A stretch of 51,127 nucleotides of DNA from Gemmatimonadota bacterium (GCA_025359135.1 JANYHJ010000228.1:1-51127), one strand, 5' to 3'. Numbered from the stretch's first letter, positions 32,648 to 41,286 are shown. Made by a program: numbers and translations. Notes: generated by a model from the letters alone, not told the origin.

Positions 32648-33331
32648 TCATGCGTCGAGGGAGTGCGGATAGATCCAGGTGCACGCGGCGACGAACACGA
32701 GGTCGTAGGCAGCAAGGAGCTTGAGCCAGTTGGCAGCGGGCGTGGCGCCATGCCCGCTGAGGAGCTGGAGCGTGGCCTGTGCCGCACTCGTCACGATCGG
32801 CACGAAGAAGGGCAGCGCGAGCAGCGGCAGCAGCAGTTCGGCGAGTCGCGTATTCACCACCACGCTCGAGAAGAGCGTGCCCACCGCGACCATGCCGATG
32901 GCGGCGAGTATCGTGACGCCCGCGATGGTTAGCCACACCATGCCGCCGCCCACGTTGTAGAAGAGCACGACGCCGGGAATGGCGATCGCCTGCACGGCGA
33001 GTACGAACACGAGGTTGGCGGCCGCCTTCCCGAGGAAGATCGACTCGCGCGGAATCGGCGACGAAAGCAGCGCGTCCATCGCCCCTTCGGCTTGCTCGAC
33101 GCCGAACGAGCGATGCAACCCGAGCAGGCCACCGAAGGCGAAGGTCACCCAGAGCACGCCGGGCGCGAGGTCGGCCGAAGACACCGCCGTGGGGTCGAAC
33201 GCGAAGTAGAAGATCGCGATGGCCAGCAGCGAAAACACGACCACGGAAAAGAATGCGCTGCGCGTGCGGAACTCGATGGCGAGGTCCTTGCGCGCGATGA
33301 TCAGCGCCGCCGAGAGCAGGTCAGGTGGCAC
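32648..33331 (-). CDS. ccmB: Heme exporter protein CcmB
   Basis: Membrane permease partner of CcmA, 227 residues from GTG at 33331, with six predicted helices. IIARKDLAIEFRTRSAFFSV is the conserved N-terminal cytosolic helix and GVEQAEGAMDALLSSPIPR the conserved loop after helix 2. It starts 11 bases before the end of ccmA, so translation is coupled, and ends 28 bp before ccmC. Confidence 0.93.
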   Translation of the reverse strand: MPPDLLSAALIIARKDLAIEFRTRSAFFSVVVFSLLAIAIFYFAFDPTAVSSADLAPGVLWVTFAFGGLLGLHRSFGVEQAEGAMDALLSSPIPRESIFLGKAAANLVFVLAVQAIAIPGVVLFYNVGGGMVWLTIAGVTILAAIGMVAVGTLFSSVVVNTRLAELLLPLLALPFFVPIVTSAAQATLQLLSGHGATPAANWLKLLAAYDLVFVAACTWIYPHSLDA

Positions 33332-34067
33332 CGACGAGCTCCCGGTATTGCGCCGCGTACTGCGCGGGTTCGAGTCCGGCTGCGTGATCGCGGCGCACCA
33401 CGCGGCCGCCTTGCAGGACCATCGCCACGTCGGCGAGCGCGAGCCCTTCGCTCACCTGATGCGTGACGAGCACGAGCGCGGTGCCGGCGGCCACGAGCCC
33501 CTCGAGGGTGGCCGTGAGCGCCGCGGCACCCGCTGCGTCGAGGCCCGTGTACGGCTCGTCCGCGAGCAGCAGCTTCGGCTCGTGCACGATCGCGCGCGCG
33601 ATGGCCACGCGCTGCATCAAGCCGCGAGACAGCGCGCGCACGGCCGTGTCGGCCCGGTCGGCCACGCCAAGACGTTCAAGCGCGGCCAGCGCGGCACGCT
33701 CGGGTGCGCTCACGCCATGGAGGCGGGCCGAAAAGGCGACGTTCTCGCGCGCGGTGAGCGCGGGATACAGCATCACCTGGTGGGAGATCAGTCCCGTCAT
33801 GGCGCGGGTCGCCGTGGCCGCCACGGGACGTCCCGCGATCTCCACCGAACCGGCGGACGCGCATCGCAGTCCGGCGAGCACGCGCAACAGCGTGGTCTTG
33901 CCCGCGCCGTTGGGTCCGAAGAGGGCGACGCATTCGCCGGCGGCGAGCGACAGGTCCACGTCGTCCAGCGCGGCACGGCGCCCGTATCGCACAACGAGCC
34001 CGCGTGCCTCCACGGCAGCGGGCCCGACCCGACTCTTCGGTGGGGCGAGGGCGACGTTACCCGTCAT
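33321..34067 (-). CDS. ccmA: Cytochrome c maturation ATP-binding protein CcmA
   Basis: ABC ATPase of the CcmAB complex that drives release of holo-CcmE. 248 residues from ATG at 34067. Walker A is GPNGAGKTT, the signature is LSRGLMQRVAIAR (the LSRG form usual in CcmA rather than LSGG) and Walker B is KLLLADEPYTGLD; the H-loop is LVTHQ. It is the first gene of the ccmABCD-hemDCB cluster, and a pair of direct repeats spans its start codon. Confidence 0.92.
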   Translation of the reverse strand: MTGNVALAPPKSRVGPAAVEARGLVVRYGRRAALDDVDLSLAAGECVALFGPNGAGKTTLLRVLAGLRCASAGSVEIAGRPVAATATRAMTGLISHQVMLYPALTARENVAFSARLHGVSAPERAALAALERLGVADRADTAVRALSRGLMQRVAIARAIVHEPKLLLADEPYTGLDAAGAAALTATLEGLVAAGTALVLVTHQVSEGLALADVAMVLQGGRVVRRDHAAGLEPAQYAAQYRELVGAT

Positions 34068-34083
34068 GCGGGAACGTTACCCG
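34054..34083. repeat. Direct repeat around the ccmA start
   Basis: ACGTTACCCG occurs at 34054-34063 and again at 34074-34083, exactly 20 bp (about two helical turns) apart, flanking the ccmA ATG (34067). Could be a regulator site or chance; no other copy was noticed nearby. Confidence 0.55.
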
Positions 34084-34137
34084 CCTCGCCCCACCATTGG
34101 GAACGGTACTGCCCCCCGACAGCACCGCCCCAAGGTG

Positions 34138-34169
34138 GTCATGCCGCGGAGATGCAGTCGCGGCACGAC
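34138..34169. promoter_or_regulatory. Dyad between ccmA and the STAS gene
   Basis: TGCCGCG (34142-34148) and CGCGGCA (34159-34165) are inverted around 10 bp, with outer GTC/GAC arms across a mismatch. It lies in the 168-bp gap upstream of ccmA and downstream of the STAS gene, so it may be an operator for the ccm-hem cluster or a hairpin ending the STAS transcript. Confidence 0.35.
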
Positions 34170-34235
34170 CGAACAAACTGCCCGTGAGAACCCCGCCGCC
34201 CCCCGACGGTCGAGGCCCCACGGCATTCGAACGCG

Positions 34236-34547
34236 CTACTGCAGGATGCGGAACAGGTAGTCGAGGCGGGTCACGTCGAGCAGGTGGCGCAGCTCGGCGC
34301 CCGGCTGCTGCAACACGGTGCGCATGCCACGTTCACGCGCCCGCTTCTCGATGAGCACGAGGATCCCGAGCCCGCTGGCATCCACCTGCAGGGTCGACGA
34401 CAGCTCGAGGATGAAGTCGCGCACGCCTTGCTGCGCGGCCTTCTCGAGGGCCTCGAGGGCGGCCAACCGGAACTCAGCGCGGGTGTCCGCGACCAGGCGC
34501 ATGGGCACCGGAAGGCTGTAGGTCTGCGTGTCGGCGATGGCCAGCAT
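34236..34547 (-). CDS. STAS-domain anti-sigma factor antagonist-like protein
   Basis: A 103-residue single STAS domain: LPVPMRLVADTRAEFRLAA, FILELSSTLQVDASGLGILV and a C-terminal VTRLDYLFRIL helix. VDASGLG matches the conserved D-x-S-G-L-G loop, whose Ser is phosphorylated by an anti-sigma kinase in SpoIIAA/RsbV. It may therefore act in a partner-switching stress pathway or in regulation of a transporter. No kinase or phosphatase gene is adjacent. ATG at 34547; the gene is divergent from acetyl-CoA synthetase. Confidence 0.82.
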   Translation of the reverse strand: MLAIADTQTYSLPVPMRLVADTRAEFRLAALEALEKAAQQGVRDFILELSSTLQVDASGLGILVLIEKRARERGMRTVLQQPGAELRHLLDVTRLDYLFRILQ

Positions 34548-34880
34548 GGGAGGCTCCGTTCGGGAGGGGAGGATTCGTGATCGAAGGACGGTGATCGTCC
34601 TCTGCCCCTTACTAAAGCGAGAGCCGTGCCAGCACAGACATGCCGACCTAAGTAGTTGATTCGCAATATCTTGCGTGGAATTCTGCGATCCGGAATCTCG
34701 GAAATTGTGGCGCGGACTGGGGGAAACGTCGCGTTGCGCGATAGTGTCACGTTTTGAGGCATACAGTTCCTGTCCGCGGCAACCTTCGACGGGCCGTCAA
34801 CCGCGTGACGGCGGCGAGCGCCAACCACGACGATCTGGCTGCTTCCGGGCGAGCAAGGCGACACCATCTAATTTCCCCGC
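34548..34880. other. Intergenic region between the divergent STAS and acsA genes
   Basis: A 333-bp region with no convincing gene. It is less GC-rich than its surroundings around 34640-34770 and includes an inverted repeat CGCAA-TATC-TTGCG (34662-34675). An ATCTAAT stretch at 34866-34872, eight bases before the acsA ATG, could be a -10 box for a nearly leaderless transcript, but no good -35 is seen. It must hold promoters for both genes. Confidence 0.4.
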
Positions 34881-36845
34881 ATGGAAGAAATCGACGCCCT
34901 CCTCACCGAGTCCCGCACCTTCCCGCCGCCGCCCGCCTTCGCCGCGGCCGCGCACGGCAACACGCGCGACCCATGGTCGCGCGCCGACGCAGACTACGAG
35001 GCCTACTGGGCCGAGCAGGCACGGGCGCTCGAGTGGATCACGCCGTGGAAGCAGGTGCTCGACTGGAAGCCACCGCACGCGCAGTGGTTCCTCGGCGGAC
35101 AGTTGAACGTCGCCGCCAACTGCGTCGATCGGCACGTGCGCGGGCCCGCTCGCAACAAGGCCGCCATCATCTGGGAAGGCGAGCCGGGCGATCGTCGCAC
35201 GCTCACCTACTGGGACCTCTTCGTCGAAGTCCGGAAGTTCGCGAACGTCCTCACGTCACTTGGCGTCCACAAGGGCGACCGCGTCGGCATCTACCTGCCG
35301 CTCATCCCCGAGTGTGCGATCGCGATGCTCGCCTGCGCGCGCGTGGGCGCCATCCACTCGGTGGTCTTCGGCGGTTTCAGTCCGGAGTCGCTGCGCGACC
35401 GGATGAATGATGCCGAGGCCAAGGTGCTCATCACCGCCGACGGCGGCTATCGTCGCGGCCAGATCGTGCCGCTCAAGCGCAACGCCGACAAGGCGCTCGC
35501 GGAGTCGCCGACCGTCACGCACTGCGTCGTCGTGCGCCGGCTCGCCGCTGGCGTCGTCGACGACACCTTCTCGCAGATGCAGGAGGGCCGCGACCACTGG
35601 TGGCATCGCCTCATGGAAGGCGCGCCGGCCGGACACGAGCCGCAGCCGATGGACGCGGAAGATCCGCTCTTCATTCTCTACACCTCGGGCACCACGGGCA
35701 AACCCAAGGGCATCGTCCACACCACGGGCGGCTACCTGACGGGTGTCGCCTCGTCCACGAAGCTCGTCTTCGATCTCAAGGACGACGACGTCTTCTGGTG
35801 CACGGCCGACGTCGGCTGGATCACGGGCCACTCGTACTTGGTCTACGGGCCGCTCGCCAACGGTGCGACCGCCGTGATGTACGAGGGCGCGCCCGACTGG
35901 CCCGAGAAGGACCGTTTCTGGTCGCTCTGCGAGAAGCACGGCGTGACGATCCTCTACACCGCGCCCACGGCCATCCGCGCCTTCATGAAGTGGGGCGACG
36001 CGCACCCGAAGAAGCACGACCTCTCGCGCCTGCGGCTGCTCGGCTCGGTCGGTGAGCCGATCAATCCGGAAGCGTGGATGTGGTATCACGAGGTGATCGG
36101 TGGCGGTCGTTGTCCCATCGTCGACACGTGGTGGCAGACGGAGACCGGGTCGATCATGATTGCGCCGCTGCCGGGCGCGACCGTGACCAAGCCGGGTTCC
36201 GCCACCCAGGCGCTGCCGGGCTACGCGGTGACGTTGCTCGACTCGGCGGCCAAGGAGATCGGCATCGGCGGCGGGCTTCTTGCCGTGACCAAGCCGTGGC
36301 CGTCGATGCTGCGCACGCTCTGGCGCGACGACGCGCGCTACGTGAGCACCTACTTCTCCAAGTGGGACGGGCGACCCGACCTCTACTTCCCCGGCGACGG
36401 CGCCAAGCGTGACGCCGACAACTATCTCTGGATCCTCGGCCGCGTCGACGACGTGCTCAACGTGAGCGGCCATCGCATCGGCACGATGGAAGTCGAGAGT
36501 GCGCTCGTGGAGCATCCGGCGGTGGCCGAGGCCGCCGTGGTGGGGCGTGCGCACGAGCTCAAGGGGCAGGCGCTCTGCGCCTTCGTGACGGTGCGCGAGG
36601 GACAGCTCACGTCGCTCGCGCTGCGAGACGAACTCCGCGAATTCGTCGCGCGCAAGATCGGCGCGCTCGCGCGGCCGGACGACATTCTCTTCAGTGCCGA
36701 CCTGCCCAAGACCCGTTCGGGCAAGATCATGCGGCGACTGCTGCGTGACATCGCGGAAGGCCGCGCGCTCGGCGACACGACGACGCTCGCCGACCCGAGC
36801 GTGGTGGCGGGGCTCAAGGCGCAGTACGAGGCGCAGGAGTCGTAG
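34881..36845 (+). CDS. acsA: Acetyl-CoA synthetase (AMP-forming)
   Basis: Converts acetate, ATP and CoA to acetyl-CoA through acetyl-AMP. 654 residues, standard length. The acetyl-CoA synthetase N-terminal region includes [15 protein letters not shown] and [17 protein letters not shown]. The P-loop is [22 protein letters not shown] is the adenylate and acetate pocket; the hinge region is [18 protein letters not shown]. The C-terminal [14 protein letters not shown] carries the catalytic lysine that acetylases modify, so regulation by lysine acetylation is likely. A strong hairpin follows the gene. Confidence 0.96.
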   Translation: MEEIDALLTESRTFPPPPAFAAAAHGNTRDPWSRADADYEAYWAEQARALEWITPWKQVLDWKPPHAQWFLGGQLNVAANCVDRHVRGPARNKAAIIWEGEPGDRRTLTYWDLFVEVRKFANVLTSLGVHKGDRVGIYLPLIPECAIAMLACARVGAIHSVVFGGFSPESLRDRMNDAEAKVLITADGGYRRGQIVPLKRNADKALAESPTVTHCVVVRRLAAGVVDDTFSQMQEGRDHWWHRLMEGAPAGHEPQPMDAEDPLFILYTSGTTGKPKGIVHTTGGYLTGVASSTKLVFDLKDDDVFWCTADVGWITGHSYLVYGPLANGATAVMYEGAPDWPEKDRFWSLCEKHGVTILYTAPTAIRAFMKWGDAHPKKHDLSRLRLLGSVGEPINPEAWMWYHEVIGGGRCPIVDTWWQTETGSIMIAPLPGATVTKPGSATQALPGYAVTLLDSAAKEIGIGGGLLAVTKPWPSMLRTLWRDDARYVSTYFSKWDGRPDLYFPGDGAKRDADNYLWILGRVDDVLNVSGHRIGTMEVESALVEHPAVAEAAVVGRAHELKGQALCAFVTVREGQLTSLALRDELREFVARKIGALARPDDILFSADLPKTRSGKIMRRLLRDIAEGRALGDTTTLADPSVVAGLKAQYEAQES

Positions 36846-36918
36846 GATGGCCGAGCGGGCCAATGTCGACGTCGCCCCTCGCCTTCAGCAGCGCTGAGCC
36901 CACGATGGAGGAACGTGC

Positions 36919-36953
36919 AACGGCGCGGCTCCGAAATGAGGAGCCGCGCCGTT
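36919..36953 (+). terminator. Strong hairpin terminator after acsA
   Basis: A perfect 14-bp stem, AACGGCGCGGCTCC (36919-36932) and GGAGCCGCGCCGTT (36940-36953), with a 7-base loop, followed by TCGC. It lies between the convergent acsA and Uma2 genes and probably ends both transcripts. Confidence 0.75.
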
Positions 36954-36997
36954 TCGCAGCTCTGTGACTTGCATCGAGCGATGGTCCGGCGGTCGAC

Positions 36998-37573
36998 TCA
37001 GTCTTCGGCGCTCGTGTCTGCTGGCGGCGCGTCGAAAAGCGCCGCCAGGTCGATGACGAGAGGCGGATGCAGCGGCGACGGCTGCCAGGTCAACTGCTCG
37101 GTGCACACCTCGGGCCCAGCCGCCTCCGGCCGCCAGACATGCACGACACGACGACGGATGTCCACGATCCAATAGAGGTCGGCATTGCGCTGGTAGAAAT
37201 CGCGCTTGAGACCGTGATCACGGAACCGGCTCGACGGACTCACGATCTCGATGACCAAGCGTGGATGCGCAAGGTGCGGATCGCGCGGCCGGACACCATT
37301 GACAAGCGGCACGACGAACAGATCGGGCAGGACGTACGTGCGAGGCCCTCGCTGCAATCCCGTGGTCGGCGGCAGCGACTCCCCGAGACCATGCTGGCGA
37401 ACGTACGTGGTCACGAGCAGGAAGAGATCGCTCACGCCATACTCGTGTCGCCAGCTCGGCGGCGGGCTCACGAACAGCACACCGTCGATGAGCTCGTAGC
37501 GGCTTCCGTCCTGCGGAAGCTCATCGAGATCGTGGATCGTCCAGGTGCGGTGGATGGCTGCGGGCATGACCAT
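36998..37573 (-). CDS. Uma2-family (DUF820) PD-(D/E)XK nuclease-like protein
   Basis: About 191 residues from ATG at 37573 (ATG 37567 is the alternative). The Uma2 fold is visible: SRYELIDGVLFVSPPPS, TYVLPDLFVVP with the catalytic Asp, RLVIEIVSPSSRFRD with the Glu, then DFYQRNADLYWIVDI. Uma2 proteins are widespread in multicellular and environmental bacteria, often in many copies. They are predicted nucleases, but their biological role is unclear. There is no partner gene next to it; it faces acsA across the terminator. Confidence 0.85.
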   Translation of the reverse strand: MVMPAAIHRTWTIHDLDELPQDGSRYELIDGVLFVSPPPSWRHEYGVSDLFLLVTTYVRQHGLGESLPPTTGLQRGPRTYVLPDLFVVPLVNGVRPRDPHLAHPRLVIEIVSPSSRFRDHGLKRDFYQRNADLYWIVDIRRRVVHVWRPEAAGPEVCTEQLTWQPSPLHPPLVIDLAALFDAPPADTSAED

Positions 37574-37706
37574 AGTGTCACCACGAGGGCGGGGCGGATG
37601 CAAGGGGGCATGCGCCAGCGTAGCGAGGACCGGTCCGGAGTGCGTCACCATTTCCTTTTGGTGCGGTTCCTCACATCGCGGTGAAGCAATCCCGGCGGGT
37701 TTCACG

Positions 37707-37712
37707 TATACT
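37707..37712 (+). promoter_or_regulatory. TATACT box just before a start codon (leaderless candidate)
   Basis: TATACT lies five bases upstream of the ATG at 37718. If it is a -10 box, transcription would begin at or within a few bases of the A of ATG, giving a leaderless mRNA. No good -35 hexamer is seen 16-18 bp upstream. Confidence 0.35.
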
Positions 37713-37717
37713 CACGC

Positions 37718-38101
37718 ATGGGCGTCCTCGACCGGCTCTTCCCCGACAAGCTCTTCCGTCATCGCCTGAGCGATGCCGCCGAGAAGCGGCTCAAGTTTGC
37801 CGTGGCGCGCGCGGAGGAGGCGATCATCGAGACCCACGTCAAGAACGCGCTGCTCTTCGTCGAGACGCTCGCCGGTGAGCTCTCGTTCGACCGCGCGATC
37901 GACACCTACATCCGCGAGATGGCGATCCCCGAGCCGCTCGCGAGCACGGTGGCCACGCGCACGCTCGTGGGACTGAGCGAGACCCTTCCGTCGGCAACGG
38001 CGCCGGCCGAAGGGGAAATGCTGGATGACCGCCCCCGCCTGCGGCTCGACGAGCCGGCCGGCGAGACGGGTGGCGATCCGGCGCTCAGGAAGATCGGATA
38101 A
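37718..38101 (+). CDS. Hypothetical helical protein
   Basis: A 127-residue soluble protein of unknown function. Residues 1-75 are predicted helices (SDAAEKRLKFAVARAEEAII, then THVKNALLFVETLAGELSFD and IDTYIREMAIPEPLASTVA). The last 45 residues are acidic, Pro-rich and probably disordered. No motif recognised. The ATG at 37718 follows a TATACT box closely. The TAA stop lies shortly before the lipoprotein-like signal of the next gene. Confidence 0.55.
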   Translation: MGVLDRLFPDKLFRHRLSDAAEKRLKFAVARAEEAIIETHVKNALLFVETLAGELSFDRAIDTYIREMAIPEPLASTVATRTLVGLSETLPSATAPAEGEMLDDRPRLRLDEPAGETGGDPALRKIG

Positions 38102-38205
38102 CTCGCGTCATCGGGCTACGCGCGACAGCCGTCCTCGGGCTCGCCGCGCTCGCCTGCTTCGATTCGCCGGCAGGGCCATCGCCTCCGAGTGCACGCGTCT
38201 GGGCT

Positions 38206-39261
38206 GTGTCCTTGCCCGGACAGTCATTCGCGCAGCGCAGGCTCGCGGCCACGAGCAGCGCAGTCTACGTACAGCAGGGCCGCGGCATCGCCGCGATTCG
38301 AGCGGACTCCGGCAGGACCGTGTGGGAATCCGACAGCAATAGCGCACCAGCCGACCTCTCGTCCGGGCTCCTGGTGACGCCCACTCGCGTGCTCGCGCGC
38401 TACGAGTCGAACGTTCAAGCCCTCGACATCGCGACGGGTGCTCCCGTGTGGACGCGCTCGTCGGCGCTCGGTGTCACGGGACTCGCGTCGGACGGGACAC
38501 GAGCGTACATCGCGAGCGGCAATTGGCTCTCCGCAGTGACCGTGACCACGGGCGTCCCCGAATGGAGCATCGATTCGACGACCGTCTGCGACTTGAACCC
38601 ATGTGCGATCACGGGCGTCATCGCCTCAGGCGACACGGTGTTGTTCCTCACCGCATCTGGAGGGTTCAACGCGCCGGCCTACGTGCGTGCCGTTCGCGGT
38701 GCGACGGGCGTCGCGCTCTGGTCGGTCGCCGCGGTACCGCTCACGGCCGCGATCCCGCCGTTCTCGGCCCCCAGTGCGACGCTGCATCTCGCTGGCAGCA
38801 CCTTGGTGTTGAGCGACCTCTATTCGGGACTCGTGATGGGGGTTGATCGCGTAACTCCGCGGGTCGTCTGGTCACGCGTGCACGGCACGACCGACGTGTT
38901 GCCGTTCTTTCCGGTGGACACGCACGGCGACACCGTCTTCGTGAGCGGCCGGAGCGGCGGCACCGTTGCGATAGCCGCCAGCACCGGCACCACGCGCTGG
39001 CAGCAGCTGAGCATCACGACCGCGACGACACTCACCGCCTGTGGTGGTCGGCTGCTGATGCGCACCTTCCCATCCTTGTTCGCCAACTACTGGGTTCTCC
39101 GCAGCGGCGATGGCAGCATCCGGGGCGCGTTCGGCTCGTACGACTTCACGGGGGTCGCCGACCCTGCCGCGGCCGCCGGTCGCGTGTTCATCGGCACGGT
39201 CACGGCGCTTGGGAGTAGCCCGAACGCTTCCCTCGTGGCGCTGGATTGCTCAAGACTCTGA
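38206..39261 (+). CDS. PQQ-like beta-propeller protein, probable lipoprotein
   Basis: 351 residues from GTG at 38206. Repeated blades contain the PQQ-propeller pattern (alternating hydrophobic strands with ATG and W near the end): IRADSGRTVWES, LDIATGAPVWTRS, VTVTTGVPEWSID, VRGATGVALWSV, VDRVTPRVVWSRV and IAASTGTTRWQQL. Such propellers act as scaffolds, as in BamB, or bind quinone cofactors; catalytic residues of PQQ dehydrogenases are not seen. Directly upstream in frame is a lipoprotein-like signal (GLRATAVLGLAALACFDSP), but no ATG, GTG or TTG precedes it. Its true start may be an unusual codon (ATC at 38110) or it may be damaged. Confidence 0.75.
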   Translation: MSLPGQSFAQRRLAATSSAVYVQQGRGIAAIRADSGRTVWESDSNSAPADLSSGLLVTPTRVLARYESNVQALDIATGAPVWTRSSALGVTGLASDGTRAYIASGNWLSAVTVTTGVPEWSIDSTTVCDLNPCAITGVIASGDTVLFLTASGGFNAPAYVRAVRGATGVALWSVAAVPLTAAIPPFSAPSATLHLAGSTLVLSDLYSGLVMGVDRVTPRVVWSRVHGTTDVLPFFPVDTHGDTVFVSGRSGGTVAIAASTGTTRWQQLSITTATTLTACGGRLLMRTFPSLFANYWVLRSGDGSIRGAFGSYDFTGVADPAAAAGRVFIGTVTALGSSPNASLVALDCSRL

Positions 39262-39284
39262 CGGCGCTGCACGACGGAAAAGGT

Positions 39285-39312
39285 GAGGGGGATGTCGGCT
39301 GGCGTCCCCCTC
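39285..39312. terminator. Hairpin between convergent propeller and DsbA-like genes
   Basis: GAGGGGGA (39285-39292) pairs with TCCCCCTC (39305-39312) around a 12-base loop, in the 72-bp gap between two convergent stops. No T-run follows. Possible bidirectional terminator. Confidence 0.45.
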
Positions 39313-39333
39313 GCTGCGTGGGTACCGTGAGCG

Positions 39334-40062
39334 TCAGCTCGGCTTTCCCTTGTTCTTGGCCTCGTTCTTCTTCACGTCGGCGATCACGGCATCGACTTCC
39401 TTGCGGAGCGCGTCGTACGTGAGGTTGCCCGTCATCATGCGGTCGTTGATGTAGAACGTCGGCGTGCCGTTGACGCGACGGCGATCGCCCTCCGCGCGGT
39501 TGGCCTCGATGTTGAGCACGAACTGCTGCGAGTCGTAGCACCCTTCCCACTTCGGCATGTCGAGTCCCATCTCCTTCGCGTAGCCCGCGAGCGGTTTGCG
39601 CGGATCGGAGGTGGCCTGCGTGTTCCACTCGAGCTGGCCGTTGAAGAGCCGGTCGTGCATCTCCCAGAACTTGCCCTGCGCATTGGCACACGCGGCCGCG
39701 TGCGACGCGGCCATGGTGTTGCCATGGATCTGCGTGAGCGGATAGTCGAGATAGCGGAGCGCCACGAGGCCCGAGTCGACCAGGCGCCTGCGCACGTCCG
39801 GCTCGGTGACCGCGGCAAAGAGCGCGCACTGCGGACATTCGAAGTCGCCGAACTCGGTGATCTGCACCGGCGCCGTGGGATTGCCGAGGATGTACCCCTC
39901 CGCCTTGGTGGCGGCGAGCAACGCGGGGTCCACCTTTTTCGGCGCGGCCGCGACCTTGGCACGCGACGCCATGTAGCCGAGGATGCCGGCGCCGCCCACG
40001 AAGATGGCGACGATCGCGGCATAGAACACCGGCGACGGACGGGTCTTGGTTGCAGCTACCAC
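39334..40062 (-). CDS. DsbA-like membrane-anchored thiol oxidoreductase
   Basis: 242 residues from GTG at 40062. One N-terminal membrane anchor (FYAAIVAIFVGGAGILGYMA) places the rest in the periplasm. The thioredoxin_4/DsbA fold has its active site in FGDFECPQCALF (CPQC) and the cis-proline loop in VNGTPTFYIND. LRYLDYPLTQIHGNTMAASH is typical of the BdbD/DsbA-like family used for disulfide formation. The last 20 residues are Lys-rich. It overlaps the upstream small gene by seven bases. Its job could be disulfide formation for secreted enzymes such as the tannase-family protein, which is an inference. Confidence 0.87.
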   Translation of the reverse strand: MVAATKTRPSPVFYAAIVAIFVGGAGILGYMASRAKVAAAPKKVDPALLAATKAEGYILGNPTAPVQITEFGDFECPQCALFAAVTEPDVRRRLVDSGLVALRYLDYPLTQIHGNTMAASHAAACANAQGKFWEMHDRLFNGQLEWNTQATSDPRKPLAGYAKEMGLDMPKWEGCYDSQQFVLNIEANRAEGDRRRVNGTPTFYINDRMMTGNLTYDALRKEVDAVIADVKKNEAKNKGKPS

Positions 40063-40361
40063 TCGGGTCGATCCTCGTCGTCAGGGGTCCAGCCCGGGGT
40101 CTCCCACGCGCCGCCTTCCGGCTCCAGCGCGTCGGCCACGATGCGGCGATTCTCCGCAACCTCGGGGGTGTCGTACGTGATCCGCACTTCGTAGTGGAAC
40201 AGTTCGCTCTTGATATCGCCCACGAGCCGCATCAGTTCCGGCGCGCGCGCAAGCAGTTCACCGCGCAAGGCGAGCGCCCGGATCTGCTCGGCGAGCGCCA
40301 ACAGCATCGTCTCGAGCAGCTTCGCACGCGCGTTGTCGTAGGTCTGCTCGCCGTCTGCCAT
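40056..40361 (-). CDS. Hypothetical helical protein upstream of the DsbA-like gene
   Basis: A 101-residue soluble protein of unknown function. Residues 8-50 are a helical pair (AKLLETMLLALAEQIRALAL), followed by HYEVRITYDTPEVAENRRIV and an acidic Trp/Pro-rich tail (GWTPDDEDRPEW). ATG at 40361. The overlap with the DsbA-like gene suggests joint expression. The 79-bp gap to the divergent alpha/beta-hydrolase must hold both promoters. Confidence 0.6.
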   Translation of the reverse strand: MADGEQTYDNARAKLLETMLLALAEQIRALALRGELLARAPELMRLVGDIKSELFHYEVRITYDTPEVAENRRIVADALEPEGGAWETPGWTPDDEDRPEW

Positions 40362-40440
40362 CGCTGCCTCCGTTCAAGCCGAACGCTAACGCCCGGGCGG
40401 CAGGAGCGACAAGGCGCGAGCGTCGCTAGCATTCCACTCC

Positions 40441-41286
40441 GTGCAACCCGATCGACTGCGCGTCAGTGTCGGACCCGGCGCCCTCGCCGTCACGCGCTAC
40501 GGTCACGCCGAGCGCGCCGCGCTGCTGCTGCACGGCTTTCCGCTCTCGTCCTTCTCGTGGCGCGGTGTCGCGCCGGCGCTGGTGCGCGCGGGGTGGATGG
40601 TGATCTGTCCCGACCTGCTCGGACACGGCGAATCGGATCGACCGCTCGACGCGAGCGTGGGCGCCGTCTCGCAGGCCGGTTGGATGCGCGAGTTGCTCGG
40701 CGGTCTCGGCGTCGCGCGGGTCGCGGTGGTCGGTCACGAGTTTGGCGCACTCGTGGCGTGCGCGCTCGCAGCACGCTCACCGTCACTCGTGTCGCACCTG
40801 GCGCTCGTCTCGCCACTGGTGCCGGAGGCGATGCCACCCGAAGACGTGGGCGTCATGCAGCGCGACACGGGCCGCATCGCCGTGCGGCTCGCCGGCGAAC
40901 TGGCCGGTGCGGCCGACCTGCTCGATCCGCTGCTGCGCGGACGCGCGCGCGCACCGGCGGCGCTGGACGTTCGCGTGGTCGCGCGGGCCACCGCGCCTTT
41001 CGTGGGACGCGAAGGGGTGCGCCAATTGCTCGCGCTGGCGCGGTCGCTCGACTCCGGGCCGGAGACGGACGTGGCACCCGAGGACGTACGTGCGCCGACG
41101 CTGGTGCTGCGCGGAGACGGTGAGGGGAGCGACGACAGCGGCCCGATTGCGCGCTTCATCCGGGCCATTCCGGGCGCGCGCTCCGAACGGGTGCCGGGGG
41201 CGTCTGCGCTCTTGCCGGAGGAAGCGCCAGCGGCCTTGAGCGCCGCCTTGGTGACGTTTCTGTCCAGTAACGTGACAGCCGCGTAG
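40441..41286 (+). CDS. Alpha/beta-hydrolase fold protein with degenerate catalytic triad
   Basis: 281 residues from GTG at 40441. The fold is plain: oxyanion-hole LLLHGFPLSSFSW, then PDLLGHGESDRP, nucleophile elbow VVGHEFGALVA and late strand PTLVLRGDGEG. However, the elbow residue that should be Ser, Cys or Asp is Glu100 (Gly-His-Glu-Phe-Gly). The C-terminal segment VPGASALLPEEAPAAL also lacks the catalytic His normally found after GAG or GAS. Dehalogenase and epoxide-hydrolase relatives have Asp in a GHDWG elbow, so this may derive from that branch. Probably a non-catalytic binding protein or an enzyme with altered chemistry. Confidence 0.8.
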   Translation: MQPDRLRVSVGPGALAVTRYGHAERAALLLHGFPLSSFSWRGVAPALVRAGWMVICPDLLGHGESDRPLDASVGAVSQAGWMRELLGGLGVARVAVVGHEFGALVACALAARSPSLVSHLALVSPLVPEAMPPEDVGVMQRDTGRIAVRLAGELAGAADLLDPLLRGRARAPAALDVRVVARATAPFVGREGVRQLLALARSLDSGPETDVAPEDVRAPTLVLRGDGEGSDDSGPIARFIRAIPGARSERVPGASALLPEEAPAALSAALVTFLSSNVTAA

